Shown here piece after piece: positions 23,663 to 37,000 of a stretch of DNA of 64,000 nucleotides. The notes beneath the pieces are model-generated. The model saw nothing but the letters and a program-made list of their open reading frames with translations, was not told the DNA's origin and made no database searches. Position numbers and translations under genes: made by a program. Position 1 is the stretch's first letter; every line of letters starts with the position of its first letter. The stretch covers positions 816,001-880,000 of the forward strand of contig JAPWDM010000008.1 of assembly GCA_035578155.1 (NCBI GenBank), in the 5' to 3' direction. The stretch comes from Brachynemurus nebulosus (taxonomy: Eukaryota; Arthropoda; Insecta; Neuroptera; Myrmeleontidae).

Positions 23663-24309
23663 AGACAATTTTTTTAACTCGAAATTTTGTAAATTTTCTA
23701 AATTAATATAAAAACTCAAAGATTTTTTTACTTTAGGCCAAATCCTAGGTCCTTATTACCTTAAACTTAAACAAAAAAGTTTTTTTTTCTTATTTATACT
23801 TTTGTAATTAAACAGGCGCGTATACAGGGTGGGGTCGTACCCCCTCCCTCCTCTTAGAAATATCTTATGTTCGCAAACCAAACCCCGCTACCGCCACAAA
23901 GTTGTTAATCAGGAAAGTGCGATTTGATTTTTTACTTTTTATCATTTTTTTTTTTTTTAGAGCAATTTTTAATTTCCCACTTTTATTTCCCATGTGACTC
24001 TCCCGCGCCTCTCGACGAGCTTGATTGTATACGCGTCTGTAAGTAAGGCCATTAGTTAGATGGAAGCAATTATAATAAATATTATTGTGTGTACAGAAAT
24101 CAAATATATGTAGGTACATAAAGTACTAATTAAAACAATTTTTAAATTAGAAACAGGCTAATTTAGATAGAAAAAAATTACTATAGCCGTAATTAAGTAT
24201 TTTTAAATGAACTGAACAAAGTAATTTAAATAATTTCTTTCTGTAATTTCCATAAATGGGTTGTGTTTTTTTTTTTTTTTAATTATAAATTATTGTGGCA
24301 AAGGTTTTT
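23663..24309. other. AT-rich spacer, no feature seen
   Basis: Only A/T homopolymers and a short C-rich patch near 23835. Confidence 0.4.
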
Positions 24310-24426
24310 TTAGCGAATTTCCAGAAATTCAGCTATTCCAGTAGGTCTCATGACACGACTTGAGCCCGGGAATATGGCAGAAATTTGTTTTGAGGTCCCT
24401 AGAAACCAAAAATAATATTCACTAAA

Positions 24427-24500
<74 letters not shown>

Positions 24501-24850
24501 TTATGTATCAGCACGATAACTCTCAAACGAAATGTCCTAGGTTTACCAAATTTGGTGGGAACGTTGGAAATCCAAAAATCTTGGATGAGTTCTTCAGCCA
24601 GACACGTCGGATGCCAGGAACATAGTTTTTGTTCTTGCAAAAAATTAGTTTTTTGCCAAAATTTGCTATAATTTGAAAGTTTTTGCCACATTTTTATATT
24701 TGACTTCGTTTTTAAAGGGTAAAATTGGTTTAAATTCTCGTATTAAATTTGAATATACCGCCCTTAAAATTCATCAAGAAAGACGGAAAAAAATCACATA
24801 AAAAAGGTTTTTAAACTATTATTCTAGGTTAGCTAGTTTTTGAGAAAATA
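24310..24850 (-). mobile_element. HINE-like repeat, copy 3 (5' truncated)
   Basis: The minus strand reads from the family interior through a (TA)n at 24430-24488 to the terminal GGAAATTCGCTAA at 24310. The AATACCCC end is missing, and 24680-24780 diverges from the consensus. Confidence 0.6.
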
Positions 24851-25054
24851 AGAAAATAAGAAAATCCGCTACCGGAGCGGTTCTAGAAACCTCCGGTCGT
24901 GGGTGGAGTGATGTGAACGAAAATTTTTTCTAATCTAACTGAACTAACGGAACTTGATCTAGCCTAACCGAACCTAAGAAAATTTGGTCTCAAACCTAAC
25001 CGAACCTAAGGAAATTTTTTGTAACGTAACCGAACCCAACAAAATTTTTTTTTT

Positions 25055-25296
25055 TGTTAAAAAATTGTTTTTTTGCCAAAATTTCCACTTATTCACGAAT
25101 TTTTGTGAAATTTTTTTACACTATTTAAAAGAGGAGAAAAGATTACAGAAATACCCTTGTCACAGCATCCTGCATAACATAGCGAATTTCCATTTACAAA
25201 AGTACGTTTTTCTCGGAATAGAGTAATTTTAAATAAAACGTACTTTTGTAAATGGAAATTCGCTATGTTATGCAGGATGCTACGACAGGGGTATTT
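25055..25296. mobile_element. Rearranged HINE-like fragments with 62-bp foldback
   Basis: 25055-25145 is a minus-strand piece of the family interior. Next to it, 25149-25210 and 25235-25296 are two inverted copies of the family 5' end (3 mismatches in 62) around a 24-bp loop. Confidence 0.75.
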
Positions 25297-25847
25297 TTTA
25301 AATTTAATAGTCGCAGAGAATGGATTGTATAAAATTATTTTAGCATATGTTTTTGGTTCGTATTTGATCTCCGGGTTCAAATGAATACAATATACGTCAC
25401 AAGTGCTCAATTTGAATGCATACACATAATATATAATGTATAATCCTTTTGATACAACAATAAATAATCTTTAACATCTTTAATAATAAAAACAGTCATA
25501 GAAGTTGTGATAATTTTATTCCCAGCTCTAAAATGTTTATGAGAACATAAGTGTACAGTAGCGTGCAAAACAGTAGAGACACACCGGACAAGTGGACAAA
25601 ATTCAGTTGGTCAGTAGGTATATATTTTATTGTTAATTCAAAAAATTCCAAGATTTTTACTATACGGAAGCCCCGGGAAAAAATGGTGGGAAATTACCGG
25701 TAACTTAATTTTAAAATCCAAATTGTTTCAATTGTTACAATATTATTTTGTCGTCGACTGTACATAAATATATAGTTTAAATGGAACATTTTTCAATGGA
25801 GTGTAAAATAATTTGTTACAAGCAAGGGACCATACTAGTAACCAAAT
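25297..25847. other. Spacer, no feature seen
   Basis: AT-rich, no recognisable genes or repeats. Confidence 0.4.
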
Positions 25848-25849
25848 TA

Positions 25850-26247
25850 CCGCGGTTTTCCGATATCCGTACTACCATTATGCGTACCGTTTGTGTGTGT
25901 TTGTGTATACATACACAATCTACGTGACAAAATTTTTAATGTAAATAAACATTTTTATGTAAATAAAACTTCAATTTTTAACATATACAGGCGATTATTT
26001 TGAAAGTTAACATAAATATATGATAATAGTAATAATAAAAATTATTAATACACATATATATTATAATTTCCAAGTTTACAATTAGAAATAAATATTATGT
26101 AGCTAGAAAATATGACTTAAAAATTTATTTTTATAAAAATATTTTAATTTTTATTAAAAAATAAATTGTCTAGAGAAACATCCTGTATATGATTCCGTTA
26201 AGGGTACCACGTGTATGTATTGTCGTACGGTTAACGGAATATCGGTG
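25850..26247 (+). mobile_element. TA-flanked mariner-type MITE, copy 1
   Basis: Nearly identical to 50237-50632. Flanked by TA at 25848 and 26248. Ungapped comparison of the two ends (CCGCGGTTTTCCGATATCCG against inverted CACCGATATTCCGTTAACCG) matches at about 21 of the first 29 positions. No transposase. TA duplication and size fit a Tc1/mariner-type derivative. Confidence 0.7.
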
Positions 26248-26249
26248 TA

Positions 26250-26770
26250 CACTCTTCCACTTGTCGCCAGTGGGTGACGTAAAATTTCCCCACTCTGTTG
26301 GTGTAGATACACACTGTTTGCAGTGGTATTGGTTTAATGGTTGTGTCTGTGTGCGTATTTACAAACACTACTACAACACACGTATTACCAGAGAGAGAAA
26401 TGTGTGCTGTTCAACTAACAATGTCTAACAATGTAATACAATGCACTGTGCGTTCGGTGACGGACGGCGACTGACTACATGACTAAAGCTGTGACAGGCC
26501 TACAAAGAGCTCCAAGCAAGCTACACTTCGTTACAAGTTACGATTACGAACGGACGAACGGATGGAAGGATAGACACTGTGCTGATGATGATATTTAAAT
26601 CTAAATGCTTTAAACAGAAACGAAATTAAATGATATGTATTTCCTGTTTATGCATTTATTCTTTATGTGTGTGTATGAATGTATTTAGTTGACAAAATTT
26701 AAAATGTTCACGCGTACCAGTGGTGCCAAAACAATGTCAGTAAACGCCTCACTCACCGTACCATTTGCCC
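26250..26770. other. Spacer, no feature seen
   Basis: A relatively GC-balanced segment with no gene recognised; the short frames show no motifs. Confidence 0.4.
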
Positions 26771-27049
26771 AGGTACTAGGTGACATTGAGTGTGCACTGA
26801 CAAAAGGTATAGAATTTGGCTTTTGATTATTGTTAGGGGGTCTTAGGTGAGCATGAAAACCCATGTCGTCGAGCTCTACGGTGGTCGACAAATTGGGGGG
26901 GGGGGGGGGGGGGAGAGGGGAAAGTTGCAGAAAAAGCCGAGGGGTCGACGACATGGGTTTTCATACTCACCTAAGACCCCCTAACAATAATGACAATTCA
27001 AATTCTACATATACCTCTTTCAGTGCATACTCAATGTCACCTAGCACCT
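26771..27049. repeat. Palindrome with ~103-bp arms and G19 centre
   Basis: 26771-26872 and 26945-27049 are inverse complements with few differences; the loop holds 19 consecutive G (26895-26913). Each arm reads outward from the centre as an open frame giving DDMGFHxHLRPPNNN then HSMSPST or YSMSPST. Confidence 0.8.
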
Positions 27050-27100
27050 CGTCTACATATGGTTTTCGATTCAAATTTGAATATCGAGATAAAAATAAAA

Positions 27101-27654
<554 letters not shown>

Positions 27655-28807
27655 TAAGAGTAGTAGGTTAAGATGTTAACGAATTTATAACTTTACCTAT
27701 CCATGTCTTTCAATGAAGTATACCACTGTTGTTCACACGTTGTTGTTAATTCCAAGTAATATCTTACAAGATCTAGCTCTGCCACATATGTATTTACAGC
27801 TAAACCGTTTTTTATGCGGTCTTTTTTGTGCAATTTTTTTTTTTTGTGCAATTTTTTTTTATGTGGTTTTTGAAAAAATGGTCATTAAAAGGCATAATGT
27901 GAATCAAAAGTAAGAGAAAGTATGAAACGTAAACGTTAACTATAATAACTTTCTTTGATAAAAATACTTTTTAATGGTTTTTAAGCATTTAATCAGTAGG
28001 TACATTGCATAAGAAGATAAGTTATTGCATCATTTACGTAGTTTTTTAACAGATGTATTTTTTGCAATTTTCATAATATTATAAAAAATGAAATAAAATG
28101 TTCCCACGTGTAAATTAATGCTTTATCTTATTGTTTAGAAAAGCAACTTCTTAGAAAATCGTGAAGTTTTGAGCGTTTTGAGTTATGTATTTTCGATGAA
28201 ACTTTTTTTATGCGGTCCCAATTCACCGCATAGAGAAAGTTTTTTAACAAAACCGCAAAAAAATAAAATTGCTACAGACATTATAAGCTATGAAATTTTA
28301 ATTTTTTCAACACAAACTTGGGCGTAATCGGTAAAGTTAGGTGCTTTGACGGTCAAACGTAAGACCAACTGTTTGACAACCACTGTTTTAGTACGAAATG
28401 TGTAAGTAGACAGAGGGCATTATAATATCATACGGTGTTGATTACATTAGCGTTTATTCATGTTAGATTGATTTTATGATGATGGGGTTATGGATGGCAA
28501 AGTTGTCGGCATCCTTTGTCCAATCACGTTACGCCATTACATATTCGCTCGCTATCTATGTGACTTGAGTCTTTTACATATGTATATATTTATGTATGCT
28601 TTATCTTAAATGGATGCAAATATTAAATTAAACATAAGAACATATGTAGAAATGTTTTAAATAGATAGCCTCAGCAGTGATTGTGTTGAATCCGGCTCGA
28701 AGGACCATGCACTCATTTGTTCCGGGGGGCTTATCGCGCTATCACAACAAGTTCCGTTAAAAAATTTTTTATCACATAACGGAACATGACGCAAGAAATT
28801 TTGTGGA

Positions 28808-28808
<1 letters not shown>
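27655..28808. other. AT-rich spacer
   Basis: TTTTTTATGCGGTC is repeated at about 27810 and 28205, and CCGCATAGAG at 28228. No gene seen. Confidence 0.4.

Positions 28809-28886
<78 letters not shown>
28809..28886. repeat. (TA)n array
   Basis: About 78 bp of AT dinucleotide, at the outer edge of the inverted arm 28887-28996. Confidence 0.95.
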
Positions 28887-28891
<5 letters not shown>

Positions 28892-29345
28892 TGGTGTGGT
28901 ATCGTATAACAAAACATTGTAACTTAGGAATTAGTCATGCTATAAAACATTTGCAGTAGGCAACCGACCACACTAGTACGGTCTACCGTAACAACGATCG
29001 ACTTGCGGTCAGATTGAACATTCACACCAATTCGGTCAAATTGTAAAACTATGTTTTAATCAGTTTGGTATCACCTTTTCCTCTTTTAGGAGTTCCGGAT
29101 TTTCACATTGTCCACTTTAGATTTGACCGAATGGTTGATCCTACACAAAATAATGTAACCGTACTAACTAGATCGGATTAGTGTGAACCCGTGTACCGTT
29201 AAAAACGTACATATAATATTGAATTGATCGTACCGGTATGGTCGACCGCTCGTCCTATGTGACGGGCGGTATGGGCCCACTTGGCAACGCAATGTAATTG
29301 CCTATATTCAGGAGCAGATCTTTCTAATATTGTAATTAAAAATAA

Positions 29346-29348
<3 letters not shown>

Positions 29349-29429
<81 letters not shown>
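29349..29429. repeat. (TA)n array
   Basis: About 80 bp, immediately outside the TIR at 29430. Confidence 0.95.
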
Positions 29430-29431
<2 letters not shown>

Positions 29432-30106
29432 GCTTTTTCATTTAAAAGCAGCAAACATGGAAAAGTCATCAAGGTTTCAGATTTGTTTCATATTCACGTT
29501 ATTTTATCCATCAATAGCCAATAACTAGTAAAAAAATTAGGAAAATCAAAAATGCTTAATAATATAGCTGGGTGCTTTGTATTGGATTGACCCTGTTTTA
29601 ACTATTACCATTAAAATTTAACCCCCTGCTACCACTGTTGACGCAATACCAAGATTAACAGTTTCCTAAAATGAACATAGAATCAATGTAAATTTTTTTC
29701 TAATTTAAAAAGAAATTTGAGAAACTTTATTATTACTTTAATTTTTTTAGGGGGTGATTAAACCCCTTTAACAGCGTTTTCCCGACAATAAAAACAGTTA
29801 CTGTTATTTAAGTTGTCACAAAGATTAACATATCCAAAAATACTAAATAAGTATTAAATAAGTTTTCTTGGTACATTTCTCTAGTAGTAAGTGTATTATT
29901 TATTATATAATATAGTACTCTTTTAACACAGACTGTCAGTTTTTCTTGATTTTCACAATGATGCCATCAAAAGGCCACCCGTTTCTGTTCACACGTGAAA
30001 AGAGTATAGATTTTTGCATAAAATGAGACCAAAATCACTCAAATACGTTAAGGCACCTTTGGTCCAGGGCTGTCCAAAGTTGGACTATTTTGAGGTGGTG
30101 GGAGGG

Positions 30107-31262
30107 TGTAGTATACACAGTCAAAAAATTTGTGTTAAAATTAACACATTTCACATGTCCAGAACGGTCCACTCAATTTTTTGTGTTATTTTAACACAAA
30201 GCATATGTGTCAAATTTATACACAAGATTTGTGTCAATGATTTAACACACAAGAGGACATATATTTTGTGTTAACTTTACACAATTACTTAGTTATAATT
30301 TTACCAGTAAATATGTTAATATAACCATTATTTAGTGTATCTTTTTAACACAATGATGTGTAAAACTAACTGATTTAGAATGTAGAAGTTTACGCAATAA
30401 ATGTGTTGGTATAGGTATTTTGCTATTTATTTATTATGTAAATGAAAGGAAATACTAAAAAATAATTTTTCAGTACTTAAACTTTTTTATTTAATATTTC
30501 TAAAATTTTTGTAAAGATTTCGACGATGATATTGGTGAATTTCACTTGGTATTTGATGAAAATAATGTTGAAGCAATACCCAAAAATTGTGAAGATCGTT
30601 GTGAAACTTAACGTGGAAGACAAAATTGAACGTACCACTTAAACGTCGAATATTCGATAATCTTTTAATTAATTGAAATAAATTCTGCAAACAAAGAAAA
30701 AAATTTAGTCTATAAAAATTCAATCTGTAATATTTTTAATTAACTTACCTAATAATGAATATTTAATATCTGTATGATTTTTGTCAGTTTCATTGTTGTG
30801 ACTGATGGAAATTAGCTGACTGCTACACTAGCAATGCGATATCTGACTCCAATTTGATGAAATGTTAGGAACAACACAATGAACGCATTTATTATTTAAT
30901 AGGTAACAAAAATAACTTGTTTATTTGATGCTTCGAATTAGAATATTTATAATGTATGTGTTCACCACTTCGGTGTTATCATAACTACTCAAACATACGA
31001 AACAAGCGCGCAAAACCGGTTTTTTTTGTGTTGAAACTACACAAATAAGATGTTATTTTTGATTTGACACAAATGTGATGTTATTATTTGCTGTTTAAAA
31101 CAGATTAACATTTTTATTCTGTTAAATCAAAATTTTTGTTAATATTTTAATTTAACACAAACACGAAATGTTATATTAACACAGGGTTTTGTTACTTATT
31201 TAACACAAAAATTTTAACCACTGGTTTTTTTGTACACAAACACAAATGTTTTTTACCGTGTA
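30107..31262. mobile_element. Nested element with TGTGTTAA/TTAACACA subterminal array
   Basis: The left end ACACAGTCAAAAAATTTGTG is matched inverted at the right by ACACGGTAAAAAACATTTGT. At least a dozen copies of TTGTGT or TTAACACA, often paired as small palindromes, crowd the outer 250 bp of each side. This is typical of transposase-binding subterminal repeats. A candidate spliced unit lies in its middle. Confidence 0.6.
30487..30792 (-). pseudogene. Candidate two-exon remnant with 64-bp intron
   Basis: On the minus strand an exon ends ATTAG|GTAAGT at 30749/30748 and the next begins after a pyrimidine tract and TTTGCAG at 30685. The 64-bp intron is typical of insects. Exon 2 (30684-30487) is open for 66 codons and ends with a stop overlapping AATAAA. 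Exon 1 has ATG at 30793-30791, but its frame stops with TAG exactly at the donor, so the join does not give one open protein. It may be a decayed or non-coding transcript. Product unknown. Confidence 0.25.
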
Positions 31263-32247
31263 GTTTCAACCTATACTACGACATTTCTCCATTTTGCGTA
31301 CCAATTTTCATGAAATTTGAGCTAGCCGTTTTAAAGTTATAACAATTTTTTCAAAAAAGTTACAAAAAGCGATGCTATTTGCTTCAATTTTGTCACCTAA
31401 ATATCTCGGAGCGAATGTTAATTTGGTACAACTGGTGTCATATTCTGACTCAGGGTCATATTCTTGACTTTTCCATGTTTGCTGCTTTTAAATGAAAAAG
31501 TCCATATATGTTGTTACGGTAGACCGTACGAGTGTGGTCGGTTGCCTACTGCAAATGTTTTATAGCATGACTAATTCCCATTGTATAATTCGCAACCAAC
31601 ATTCTAATAGTTCCAATGTTTTGTTATACAATACCCTGCATCTGCAAGAAGCGAGAAGGACATCCTGGGTAAGCGGTGTGGAGTGAAGAAGGGTCGTCAA
31701 CATTAGTAACACAATGCACCATCTAGCAACATTCTTTTAATTTAATATCGTTAGCGAGATGCAGCAACCGTTTTCACACTTGAAGCAACCACCATCACTT
31801 GCGTCTTTCCCTCCTTGTTTGTAATTTAATCAAACGCATTTACGGGAGGAAGGGGGAGTTTGAGGTTATGATGGAAGTCATACCCGCGCTCAAGTCTCAC
31901 CACGAGAGTGGCTAAAAATGGTAAAAGAAACCTCAACTTTTATATTCAAAGGCCTAAAGATATTGTGATATTTTGTGACAATTTTTCTTCGGGGCCCCAA
32001 AAAATTCATATAATAACCGGAACAAAACGTTGATTAATAGCTTCAAAACGAATTTCTAAGAAAACATATATTTATTATTTCTTTTTCAAAAAAGCAATCT
32101 TGCTATTTATGGGAGATTTAACATTTAAAATTGTATTTTTACAATTTGATAATTTGCAATGTTTCTTTTGTATGTATATGAAAAATAATAAATTATAAAT
32201 CCAAATCATTTTGTCAATTATGTTTTATTGTTAAATTTACAAGAAAA

Positions 32248-33752
32248 AATATCCCCTGTCGCAGCATCGTGCATAACATAGCGAATTTTCAAAGATTGAA
32301 CTTTAGCTCTCTAATAGTGAACAAATTTTCAAAATCGATGATGACGCGTTCTTGAAAAATTAGTTAATTTTCATTTTGAAATATGAGATTATTGTAATGA
32401 CAAAAACGATGAAGCATTTATTCTAACGAAATTCAGCAAATTTCTTAATTTTTCTCAAAGACTAGTTCACTTAGAACAAAGTTTTAAAAGCTTGTGTCTT
32501 ATGTAACTTTTTACGCTTTTTTCGATGGTGTAAAAAAAATATAAAAAAAAATTTGAAATCTGACCAAATTTTGCAAAAAATCACTAAAAATCGCGAAAAA
32601 TGGTCAAAATTTTGGCTTCCAAAGATCGGACGTATTTTGCTGACGAACTCATTGAAGCTATTGGGACTTTTGACTTACACACCAAATTTCGTAAAGATTG
32701 GAGGCTTCGTTCGAGAATTATCGTGTAGACATATACAATATATACCTAAACAAATTTTAGTGAATGTTATTTTCGGTTTCCCGAGGTGTCAAAATAAATT
32801 AGTCCCCGGCTCAGGCAGTCCCGGATCTACGAATATTTAGAACCAGGGCAGAAACTTGAAAATGGCGCCCCCCTCTTCAACGTTTGACATAAATTGTCAA
32901 AAAAACTGATAAATATATAAGTCCTTTACAAAACTCCTATTTTTCCCGTTGCGAAAATGATAAAAATTGAGGGTTTTGTAAAGGATCAATATAAATACAA
33001 GTTGATTTTTTATTTTAATAAATCTACTCCGAAAGCACTACAAGTTGTGCAAATTTCAAATTTTTATCACCAGCCCCATCAGAGATACAGGGGCGCAAAA
33101 TTCCAAAATTTGGAAAAAAGTTTTCGGAAGTTTGTAAAATGGGTAGTTGTACCCGTATAGCTATTCTCATAAAAAATACTAAGCGAGGTTTAAAACATTC
33201 CTTCTATAACAAAAAAAAAAATGTTCAAAAAGTGAATTTTGCTAAATTTTGATATCCAACTTTAGGTAAAGTTTTCTTATGGAAGGGACGAAAATAGGTT
33301 AAATATTAACATCACTTAAAATAAAGAGACATTTATTACCTTTAAAACGGTTTTGATTTCAACCTTTTAGTATGAACAGTTTATGAAATATGTGCATTGG
33401 TATAAATGACTGCAAACACAAAAATCAGCGTAAATTGGAAACACAAAAATGGTTACCACGCTTAAACAGTTCAAGATAATTTTTTTTTTTAAGAATTGGT
33501 CTCAATACTTCACACATAATATAAGAAATAACTGGAAGAATAATAATTTTTTCTAAAATGGTCGAGCAACTAACTTTTTTTTTAGACTATTTGATATAGA
33601 CCGACCTACTATGATTTTGGCGCCCCCTAAAATTGACGTCCGGGGCAGGGGTCCCGGTTTACCCCCCCCCCCTCCTTAGATCCGGGCCTGGGCTCAGGTC
33701 GTTTCATGGCACCCGCTGTAATAAGTGAATTTCCAAAATGGAAATTTGCTTA
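32248..33752 (+). mobile_element. HINE-like repeat, copy 5 (diverged, interrupted)
   Basis: Starts ATATCCCCTGTCGCAGC and ends with the GAATTTCC / GGAAATTTGC hairpin. It has about 150 extra bases early on and an unexpanded microsatellite (ACATATACAATATATACC near 32729). Interrupted by the hAT element at 32816-33690. Confidence 0.6.
32816..33690. mobile_element. hAT-type non-autonomous element with 8-bp duplication
   Basis: Ends CAGTCCCGGATCTA and, inverted, CAGGCCCGGATCTA. The flanking 8-mers GGCTCAGG at 32808-32815 and 33691-33698 are identical. An 8-bp duplication with a CAG-starting TIR is diagnostic of hAT. No transposase frame in 875 bp. C-rich runs and GGCGCCCCC occur near both ends. 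Confidence 0.88.
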
Positions 33753-34029
33753 AAAACACAGAAACAGAAGAAACGAAAATAAATAACCAAAGAATATATG
33801 TAGATAATAGCTATGCGTGAGTCTTTAAAAACGTCCATTATTATAAAATCTGTTTATTTAATCTACGATTTCGACAGACAGACGTCTTCCCATTGAAAGG
33901 AGGGTTCGTTCTTTGAATAGAATTCGGTTTAGGGCTGTCTTGCATTTTTAGAAGAGTATATAATAAGAGAAGATAATTATCATAATTGCTTGAACAGCTC
34001 CAGCTATTGAGAACCCCTGCAGTTGGGTC
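33753..34029. other. Spacer, no feature seen
   Basis: No gene or repeat recognised. Confidence 0.4.
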
Positions 34030-37000
34030 ATAGTGCAGTAAAAGCGTAGATGGACCGTGCATTTCGGGTAGGCAGCAATTTTTTTTCTGAAAGTCGTAGG
34101 GGGATCAGTGATGAACGTAAAACTGAGTTTTCGGGATTGTCGGTGTTGTCGTTCAGCCGCCATCTTCGAAAAAAGGTCGAATTATTTTTCTGCAAATATC
34201 TCCAAAACCGTTAGTCTGACAAAAATTTTGTAAAGACCTTTTTGGTAGATAATTTTATTTTCTACAACTTTTGTGATTAACTTTTTTAAGTAGCTTTTAA
34301 AGTAAGAAAATTATTAGCAAAAAACGATGAAAAATTTGGGAAGGAAAACCTTTGAGGTCAGATAACTTTTCTATTTTTGATCCGACAAAAAAATTGCTTC
34401 TTATATTTTTTGTAGAATGTTTCTCGACGAAAAATTTGAAGTATCAAATTTAATTATCGGGCTCCTAGTTACTGAGTTACAGCTTTTCAAAAATAAGTAA
34501 GTGAAAATTGTAACTAAAAAATTGTTGATTCGTTTAAGCGATATTGAATCAAGCATATCATTACTTTTCCTTTTAATTGTTAATACGATATTACTAAAAC
34601 TATATACTACGTATTAATGCTTCTCCACACTATCCGTAGTGCTTAAAGCTTTTCTTTCTAAAACTGTTAGTGGGATGTATGAATGAATAAGTGAAAGCTG
34701 TAAGTGGGTCGGGATTCAGAGCTGCCGTCACATATAGGTCACCAAAACGGACTCAATGTACTCCACATCCTTCAAAAGGAACTAGATAATGCCCAGTCCC
34801 TCGTAGAAACTTAGAACTGCACCAAAATCAACTCTTCTCATGTTCTCGGAACTCACTAATGGAAATTCGAGATACTTACGTCTTAACGAGGACAATACCT
34901 TGTAAGAACATTAGACATGGGGCAAGAATTCGCCACGTCTGCGGCACGAACAATTCTCCCCTAGTCCCATGGTAACCGGATGATTATTTAGGACATTAAT
35001 TACCTGTTAATCGTTTCGAATGTACCATGCTTAAAGATTACATTTTTTTCCCGTTTTAAACTGGATGAAACTATAAGGTCTAGGGCCTGTCTACTTACCT
35101 GGCCAGTGTACAAAGATTACAGAGATTAGTGTGATATTTAAATTGTTTTATTTTAACCCCTTAAACCCTTATTAATAATAAATCTCATCCATTTACACTT
35201 GTTCAGTAAAAACGCTCCCTTTTCTTTTAAGTAATAACTAATAAGAAATAATATTTTACAAAATTAAATTGTTTAACTATGTATAACTAAGCGCTCACTA
35301 GTATGAATTACATTTTTATTTAATTTTTGTTACTACTTAAAACCTATATTTATTAGTAGAGTGGATCATAGAAAATTTTAAAAAAATTTCGATTCTTTAC
35401 TGTAGAACCTTATTTGACCATATTTTTTAGCGGAATGTAAATGGTTGATTTTTTTGAATACGATAATTCAAAATAAAATAGATCAATTAAAATACTAGCT
35501 TTCAAAATTTTACGCATCCTTAAAAATCTCTAATAAAAGGTACTAAAATGATATGTAGGTGGTGTGTAGAACTGGTAAATATCAGTTTTCTTGGCCTATA
35601 ACTTAATCAAAATATACTAAAATATAAAAAATAAATATAGTAATAATAATAATAATAAACTAACGTCCCGTCCTAGCTTCACTGATTCAGATGTTTGTTT
35701 TGTTTTCACTTTGGTGTTTTATATAATTTCCTACAACACTTTATATTTTATAGCTCTGACCCGCAGTTTCACCTACGTAAAATGATCAGAATTAAAGATC
35801 TAATTATTTTTAAGTCAGATATCCTGAAAGTTTCTACGAAATTAGTTATTTATAGTGATTGGCTTCGCTCGTTAAATAACTCTTAAGTAGAAAAGCCTCA
35901 AGGAGTAATGTTTTTGTCCCATTCCCACCCACTCCAAAAATTAATTTTTCATTCCTACCCGCTTCAAATCCCGAGAAAAATGGTCAAATTTCGTCCAATT
36001 TATCAACTTTAATCTCGTTCTCAGTTTTTATTCCGAGTCCTGAAATGGAGTTACATTATCGTCAATACCATTCCCGTTCGCTTTCAATTCCGTAAAAAGT
36101 TCTTTATTTCCGTCCATTTTTATTTCAAAAGTCAACCCGTTCTTTCAAATTGTGACCTGCAGACCTCGACCTGACTATTTTTCCGCCCTAAAGACATTTC
36201 TACTCTAAAGTAAGTCATGTTCATATTTCAATAGAATAGCTAATTTCCACACTTTGAAATTTTTGTGCAGATACCCGTGATGATGGGTTTAATAGTACTT
36301 CAAGTTTAAGCATTTCTTGAGGAACGGAGGTTCTGGTGGAAAATTTTAATCACACTTTCATTTTTTCCCAAAATCCTGATAGTGTCTAACAATAAGAGAA
36401 AATTTGCCAAGGACCATTCAACTTTTTAATTTGAAACTTTATATTTTGTGGTTCTGGGAGACAGTTTTGACCTTATTCCAATTTTTAAAATGATATTCTA
36501 AAATTCTGTATAAAATAGTTTACAATATGTATTCTAAGTTACTTATAATGCTTCGCTTCGCTCGCCTAACTTCCCTTTCCACCAAAAATAAGTAATATTC
36601 ATATTTGAATGACGTAATATATAATTTTCACATTTTGTCGAGGTCTGTCCAGCTGTTTAATTTGGGTTGTACTTGGGGCCCCAGACTTCTAGATAATAAT
36701 TTTGACTTCACTGTACTTTTACATCAAATATTTCAAAATTCTCTACGAAATCAATATTTAATTTTCATTTAAATAATAATAGTACAATTATCTGATGTCA
36801 GTTGTCTTTTATTCGTAACTATAGAAATGAGTAAACAATTTTAATTTAACCTATAATTTTTCTAACAAAAATTTTAAAGTTTGAAGACGTAACTTAAAAA
36901 TAAAAAGGAAGCAAAATTTCAAAATTTGGGATCCTTTATGCCACCCTTCGGGTGGTCTTCTACTGATAGACCTCTACTGATAGATTAGGTGTGTGTTCGT

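Larger units (their letters stand above)
29430..31502. mobile_element. TIR element, GGRCTTTTTCATTTAAAAGC ends
   Basis: The left end GGGCTTTTTCATTTAAAAGC and continuing AGCAAACATGGAAAAGTCA is inverted at the right end with GGAC for GGGC (about 40 bp). Flanks ATATATAT and ATATATGT would be a 7-of-8 target duplication, but the TA-repeat context makes this weak. Superfamily unknown. Confidence 0.65.
28887..31640. repeat. Composite inverted-repeat block
   Basis: 28887-28996 is inverted at 31510-31640 (shared GGTCTACCGTAACAAC and GTATAACAAAACATTG; the right copy has about 30 extra bases). Inside is a second, independent inverted pair at 29430 and 31507, and inside that a TGTGTTAA-rich unit. Confidence 0.7.
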
